Source of the DNA: Malania oleifera
Lineage: Eukaryota; Streptophyta; Magnoliopsida; Santalales; Ximeniaceae
Direction of reading: 5' to 3'
NCBI RefSeq assembly: GCF_029873635.1
Contig: NC_080423.1
Coordinates: 91,805,191 to 91,869,190 of the forward strand
Length of the DNA: 64,000 nucleotides
The notes beneath the pieces were generated by a model that made no database searches, was not told the origin of the DNA, and saw only the letters and a program-made list of their open reading frames with translations. Shown piece after piece: positions 59,030-64,000 of the stretch (position 1 is its first letter; each line of letters starts with the position of its first letter). Both the position numbers and the translations under genes were made by a program.

Positions 59030-59426
59030 GCTGCATAAGCACACATCCCAAGCCTTTCAGAGACGCGTCGTTATAAATCACAAACCCACCATCCCCCGAA
59101 GGAATGGTCAACACTAGAGCAGTAACCAACCGGTACTTCAACTCCTGAAAGCACTGCTCACAATCACTAGTCCACCCAAACTGAACTCCCTTCCTGGTCA
59201 ATCGTGTCAGAGGTCCAGACAGTTTAGAGAAACCCTCTACAAACCGACGATAGTAACCCGCCAGTCCTTGAAAATTTTGAACCTCCTGCACATTCTTCGG
59301 CTTTACCCAGTCGACCACAACTTCAATCTTGTTAGGATCAACTGATATACCATCCCCAGTAACTACATGGCCTAAGAACGCAATCTGATTCAACCAGAAT
59401 TCACACTTCTTCAGCTTAGTATACAA
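59030..59426 (-). pseudogene. RT thumb/connection and start of RNase H
   Basis: [20 protein letters not shown], then [20 protein letters not shown] and the RNase H start [15 protein letters not shown]. The family pattern (KCEFW...V.FLGH.VS..GI, then [11 protein letters not shown]) is well kept. The frame is cut by the solo LTR at 59029. Confidence 0.85.
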
Positions 59427-59432
59427 CTTCTT

Positions 59433-59732
59433 TTACCTCAGAATTTGTAACACTAACCTCAAATGTTCTACGTGCTCTTCCATACTCCTTGAGTATACCA
59501 GAATGTCATCAATAAATACCACCATGAACCGATCCAGGTACTCATGGAAAACCCTGTTCATCAGATCCATGAACACCGTCGGAGCATTCGTCAACCCAAA
59601 AGGCATGACTAAGAACTCGTAGTGGCCATATCTGGTTCGAAAAGCTGTCTTCACTACATCCTCCACTCTAACCCTCACCTGATGATATCCTGACCGCAAG
59701 TCGATCTTCGAAAAGACCTGTGTTCCCTGCAA
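59433..59732 (-). pseudogene. Reverse transcriptase core with FIDD
   Basis: [16 protein letters not shown], then [15 protein letters not shown], then [11 protein letters not shown] contain the palm motifs and the catalytic Asp pair (FIDD for the usual YIDD/FIDD). This part is intact, with stops on either side of it. Confidence 0.9.
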
Positions 59733-59920
59733 CTAGTCAAAAAGATCATCTATATGAGGTAAAGATTTTTCACAGTTATCTTGTTAATTTCATGGTAATC
59801 AATGCACATCCGCATCGACCCATCCTTCTTCTTCACAAACAACACTGGAGCTCCCCAGGGTGAAACACTAGGTCGAATGAATTCCTTGTCCAGTAGTTCC
59901 TGCAACTGCTCCTTCAACTC

Positions 59921-60331
59921 CTAAAGTTCTGCTAGAGCCATCCGGTACGGAGCTTTAGAGATCGGTGTCTTACCAGGCAGCGACTCTATCGCAAACTCCA
60001 CCTCACAATCTGGAGGTAAACCGGGTAAATCATCTAGAAACACATCCGAGAACTCGCTGACTACCCGAATGTCCTCGAGTCTCAACTCATCCCGCTGTGA
60101 TTCCTTTATACAAGTTAGGTACTCCCGACATCCGTCCAAGAGTAGCCTCCTCGCCTGTAGTGCTGACAGAATCTGTAGCGCTGAACGCACACACGATCCC
60201 ACGAATTCGTACTCCCGCTCCCCATGAGGTTTGAACACTACCACCTTCCTACGAAAGTCGATCACAACATAACTGGAGAACAACCAATCTATCCCCAGAA
60301 TGATATTGAACCCTGAAATATCGTATACCAC
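59921..60331 (-). pseudogene. Protease end and RT N-terminus
   Basis: DISGFNIILGIDWLFSSYVV closes the protease; EFSDVFLDDLPGLPPDCEVE opens the RT. A nonsense change ends the frame after MALAEL. Confidence 0.85.
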
Positions 60332-60355
60332 AAGATTCGCCGGTAGCAGCTTCTC

Positions 60356-60877
60356 CTAAATTTCCACTGGGCAGTCTACCAATATCCTCCTATAAAAAAA
60401 TACTCTCCCAGATGGTGTAGTAATAGATAACACCTCATTCATATCTTGGGTCTCAACCCCACACCGTCCCACAAAATTTACAGACACAAAGGAATGGGTT
60501 GCACCTGAATCAAACAAAACAGAAGCTTTATTCGAAAGCAATAATAAGGTATCTGTCACCACGTTACCTGCATGCTCAGCATCCGCTGGAGTAAGGGAGT
60601 ATACTCTGGCCAGGGCTGTATTCGTTTGAGCGGTTCCTCGAGATATCTGATTGCTCCCTCGGTCCCCACTAACTACAGGCACATTTTGCCTCGGTGCTCG
60701 ACAATCACGAGACTTGTGGCCTGGCTGGCCGCAGCTGTAGCAACTACCTCCAAATGACCGGCACTCACCCTCGTGCCGCCTATGACATCTGATGCAACGA
60801 CCACAATCTGGCTCCCCTAAGAATCCTGGGGCTCGGTATTCTGGCGGTAACCCGAGCCCTTGCTCCTCTTCTTCCAC
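60356..60877 (-). pseudogene. Gag zinc knuckle and aspartic protease
   Basis: CYSCGQPGHKSRDC is a CCHC knuckle (CX2CX4HX4C), preceded by a CGRCIRCHRRH cluster. VLFDSGATHSFVS contains the protease DSG. The frame follows the gag piece by a frameshift and ends at a nonsense codon near 60356. Confidence 0.9.
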
Positions 60878-61293
60878 GATCCCTGACGAGATCCTGTTTG
60901 AGAACCAGAAGGTACTGTCCTCTTCCTCAATTCCTGATCCACCTCATCCTCTCGAATACCAGTCTCGATCACCGTGGCCTTATCCACCAACACCAAGAAC
61001 TCGCGGATCTGAAGCATACCCATCAGTCTGCAAATATCCTTCCTCAAACCCTTTTTGAACCTCCGAGTCTTCTCATACTCGCTCGAGATCATACATGGTG
61101 TAAAGCAGGACAGCTCTATATATCGAGCCACATACCCTTGTACCGTCAAACTCCCCTGAACCAACGCAGAAAACTCATCTACCTTCGCATCACGTACTGA
61201 AGCCGGGAAGTATCTGTCAAAGAACATCTCCTTTAAACGGCTCCACGTAATCTCCTCTGAACCGGCTCTCTGCTTCTCTAGCAGACTCACCAC
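60817..61293 (-). pseudogene. Gag capsid region
   Basis: ITWSRLKEMFFDRYFPASVR, then DEFSALVQGSLTVQGYVARY and RRFKKGLRKDIC are the retrotransposon gag pattern. A nonsense codon separates it from the upstream gag part and a frameshift from the knuckle. Confidence 0.85.
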
Positions 61294-61302
61294 AGTCCAC
61301 CA

Positions 61303-61626
61303 TCAACCCGCCTCCCCAGATAGTTGGAAGGTGGCATAGAGAACTCTCTGCGTATCCGTGCAGTGCAAGACACTCAAGATCCTCTCAGTCTTCTCCACCC
61401 AATCCTTTGCTATCGTCGAGTTAGGTCCTCCAAAGAACGTCGGAGGATGCATGCATGTGAACCTCTCAATGGTACACCCCGCAGCAGTAGAAGAGCACTC
61501 GCGTCTCCTCACACTCCACCTGATCTCCCGTAATACCTGCCTCGTCAAACCTCGAGACACAGAAGGAGACTCATCACTCTTAGTCTCCTCAGAGCCACTT
61601 CCTAGGTCATTATCCTTGGGCTCCAT
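61303..61626 (-). pseudogene. Gag N-terminus with likely start
   Basis: Starts at MEPKDND (61626), the first Met before an acidic N-terminus. It includes FTCMHPPTFFGGPNSTIAKD and WVEKTERILSVL, the usual P..F.G......W....E.IF pattern. It ends at a nonsense codon inside the conserved W block. Confidence 0.8.
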
Positions 61627-61938
61627 GCTGAAGCACAATAGGAATCTATCAGTATCCCTATGACACATACAGTTAACACAATGATCTACACTAATCGTGT
61701 TAACTACTCCCTATCAGGTCTAGGTCTGTCCTATCACACCAACACGAAAGTCATCAATAATCTGCCCTGCTTTTACTAGAATTGTCATCCCAGGAAAAAA
61801 AACACGGAATACCATCAACAAATCCCAATCTAGCAACCGAACAACCCTCAACCAACTCTACCCATATCCACATCCTATACTCTGGTATGTACTCATAACT
61901 AAGCCTAACCAAGTCTACAAGATCTAGTAACCTGGTTA

Positions 61939-61950
61939 GCTCTAATACCA
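61939..61950 (-). promoter_or_regulatory. Primer-binding site of the chromovirus
   Basis: TGGTATTAGAGC on the minus strand, just after the 5' LTR. It matches the tRNA-Met site TGGTATCAGAGC with one C-to-T change. Confidence 0.85.
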
Positions 61951-61953
61951 AGT

Positions 61954-63433
61954 TGTCAAGCCCCAAACCCCGAAATGGGACCCAGGGGTGAAAATGTAAC
62001 CTAACTAGTCCCTGTGTCATACAAATCATCACAGATACAGTACAATGGATGAGGGTCCAACCCCGTGGGGTTCCCAGGCACCCTAAACACATCAAACCAC
62101 AATCATATACGCAACGAAAAAAGTCATTCTATATCAACATATGCAGTACAATACCAGAGTCTATACACGAGCTGAGCATGGCTCTAACAAAACTTACAAA
62201 TTGGGTGCCCAAATACAACCCAAAATGGCAACCAACAAAACTACAGTCCTAGCACTTACCTAAGCGCTAACGCAGTACACCGGCCACTAAGCTCCCTACA
62301 CCAAGACGCTAGTTCCGGTTACTCGAAGGACCTGTAAAAATGTACGTACAGCAAGGGTAAGACACCTCTCAATAAGGAAGAACACAAGTTATATCGGTGT
62401 GTGGCATTTGAGTGTTATCATGATGCAACATACACGCAGTTAAATGCAAATCCAGTACTAATTTACACAGTGCATACACGCACACACAACACATGATCAG
62501 CAATCCTGGTGTCGTCACACCCTTTGGCCTGAAGCCAGTTCGGCATTCCGGCGTTGGCCCGTAGCCAACCCACGAAGCACGGCACCACCGGCATATGGCT
62601 AGTCCTCGACTCCCATGGCATCGTACCAGCGCTAACTGGTGGATCCACACCCTTCGGCCTGATCCGCCGGGATAGGCTCACACCCTTGGATATAGAGCTG
62701 GCCACTCTTGCCTACATGGCAGGCAATAAACACATGCCCTCGGATATAGAGTCGGTCATTCTCAGTCCCTGGAATCATTGGAATCGCAGTCCCATCAGCA
62801 ATTCTGCATATCACACACACATGCATGCTCATATAACCAAACAAACCACACTCATTTGGTAATCTAAATCATGATTTTCCAAACAAATATAGTTTAAACA
62901 AAGTCAAGGCACTGCTATCCCAATATCACAGTATAAATCACATATATAATCGATTTTCAACAAAACCCGGGATTCAGCCCGTCGCCCCTTTTTCCCAAAA
63001 CTGCAATAATGAAAAACCCATAGTTTTCCCCGTTAGATCCCCCTAAATGAGTAACCAAAACACACACAGGACCGTGGACCATAGTTCCACCAAGTTCGAT
63101 TTTAAAAATAACCAATATAACACAGTTTCCCTTTACCTTAACCCCGTATAACAAAACCCAAACTCCAAGGCTCCTAAACAGCGAACTGAGTTCCAAAACC
63201 TACAAATCACAGTACAAAATATACTCACAAGACCATCCTCTACAAAACTACCAGATTAGAAATGAAATCGAGCCTTACCTCGATTTTTCGCCAAAACCCG
63301 AAAACCTCTAAAACGAGATTCCGATCTGTTGAAGTTGTAGAGAATCCTTCCACAATCCTCGTGGTAACTTTCGTTTCCAGATTCTATCAACGATCAGCGA
63401 AGAAATCTAGAGAGAGAGAGTAGGGAGAGGTTT

Positions 63434-63464
<31 letters not shown>

Positions 63465-63784
63465 TTTAAGAAACTTAATGAAGAAGAAAGAGAATTTCCT
63501 TTTATAGCCCCTTAACCCGAGCAATTTCATCAACGAAATGGTACCTTCGTCGACGAATCTTTCACTGAATTCGTCGACGAATCGGTGGCCTTGTCGACGA
63601 ATCCTGATATTCCCGTTTTCCGAAACTCCTCGGCTTCTCCTCGTCGACAAGTCTTTAAATTTCGTCGACGAGAAAAGCACACACTTCATCGACGAAATCT
63701 GGCTTTGTCGACAAAGCCTGGTAAATTTCAATTTTTCCCCTCTCTTAATATTTAAATCCAGTTATCACGGTTCAGGTTCTTACA
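61954..63784 (-). repeat. 5' LTR of the chromovirus, 1831 bp
   Basis: Same ends as the LTR at 52212. On the minus strand, in order: U3 with an array of GTCGAC palindromes (63526-63716), TATA box (63500-63506), GA-rich leader (63434-63463), and a good splice donor GAG|GTAAGG at 63278. Confidence 0.95.
63500..63506 (-). promoter_or_regulatory. TATA box of the chromovirus 5' LTR
   Basis: CTATAAAAGG on the minus strand, about 280 bases from the LTR start and just before the CT-rich leader. The equivalent spot in the other LTR is a T-run. Confidence 0.8.
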
Positions 63785-63789
63785 CTTAT

Positions 63790-64000
63790 TACTTTAATCA
63801 TATATATATATACCCTATCCTTGTATATATATATATACCCATCATATAATTTACTTAATTAATTTAATTAAATAAAATTTATTTAATTTATTAATTCAAT
63901 TAAATAATATTTAAGTAATCAATAATAATTTAATTTTACTATTTTTTTTTATTTTTCATACTATTTCTTTTATTTGTTTATTTAATACATTAATTTAATA
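63790..64000. other. AT-rich end of window, perhaps the rest of the interrupted LTR
   Basis: Two TA runs with tataccctatcc / tatacccatcat and a very AT-rich remainder. It may continue the LTR cut at 52211, but nothing proves it inside this window. Confidence 0.4.

Larger units (their letters stand above)
52212..63784 (-). mobile_element. Ty3/gypsy (chromovirus, Tekay/Del-like) element with TSD CTTAT
   Basis: An 11.6-kb element on the minus strand. Its 3' LTR is 52212-54031 and its 5' LTR 61954-63784. The flanks are CTTAT on both sides (52207-52211 and 63785-63789). Gag, protease, RT, RNase H, integrase and a chromodomain-like end follow in that order, which is Ty3/gypsy order. The integrase C-terminus (LDRKVQKLRTREILLVKV) points to a chromovirus. 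The frame is broken by nonsense changes and frameshifts, and a 2.87-kb solo LTR splits RNase H. In the first 240 bases the two LTRs differ at about 18 positions, so the insertion is old. Confidence 0.92.

Noticed and set aside
1..64000. CRISPR arrays, rRNA operons or organellar inserts
   Set aside because: No regularly spaced exact repeats, rRNA sequence or plastid/mitochondrial genes were seen.

Overview
This is a eudicot nuclear genome window. The evidence is two intron-containing plant genes set in a dense, nested mass of plant transposons: RTE and L1 LINEs, SINEs, TRIMs, Ty1/copia and Ty3/gypsy remnants, hAT-like and Tourist-like MITEs, and large solo LTRs. No bacterial, organellar or CRISPR-like structure is seen. 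The species cannot be named from the sequence alone.

Genes. (1) Positions 35183-39004, minus strand: a complete two-exon leucine-rich-repeat receptor kinase of the PXC2/IRK type. The splice sites read out cleanly to 967 residues, and the kinase carries HYN in place of the catalytic HRD motif. (2) Positions 21401-22261, plus strand: the last two exons of a single-pass membrane protein with a repeated tryptophan/acidic tail (resembling plant DUF7356 proteins). Its 5' exons were not found, and the sequence directly upstream is filled with L1 and RTE elements.

Layout. 0-2 kb: a terminal-inverted-repeat element. 2.5-7.7 kb: MITE, RTE LINE (minus), L1 3' part, Ty3/gypsy integrase remnant. 8-13.7 kb: a 50-bp-type minisatellite, a plant-mobile-domain-like gene remnant, and a convergent inverted repeat with arms of about 1.6 kb, one arm split by an L1. 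13.7-21.3 kb: copia fragment, (TA)26, L1 endonuclease region, RTE copy, duplicated L1 pieces. 21.4-22.5 kb: membrane-protein gene. 23.6-29.8 kb: L1 and copia remnants, a tandem TRIM with three 167-bp LTRs and a perfect 5-bp target duplication, and a SINE with a 19-bp target duplication. 30-35 kb: mostly AT-rich spacer with microsatellites, an hAT-like element and a SINE. 35.2-39.8 kb: receptor kinase and promoter. 40-48 kb: MITEs, a TRIM-like LTR, a solo LTR, LTR remnants, an L1 fragment, and an hAT-type element with a 9-bp target duplication. 48.9-64 kb: a four-layer nest in which an old LTR fragment is followed by a Ty3/gypsy-type LTR, which is interrupted by an 11.6-kb chromovirus-like element (two 1.8-kb LTRs, TSD CTTAT), whose pol is itself interrupted by a 2.87-kb solo LTR.

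Most open reading frames here are remnants of transposon proteins. The most notable signals are the tandem TRIM, the convergent inverted repeat, an array of GTCGAC palindromes upstream of the chromovirus TATA box, and a conserved block shared by three otherwise divergent large LTRs. No clearly new functional system was identified.
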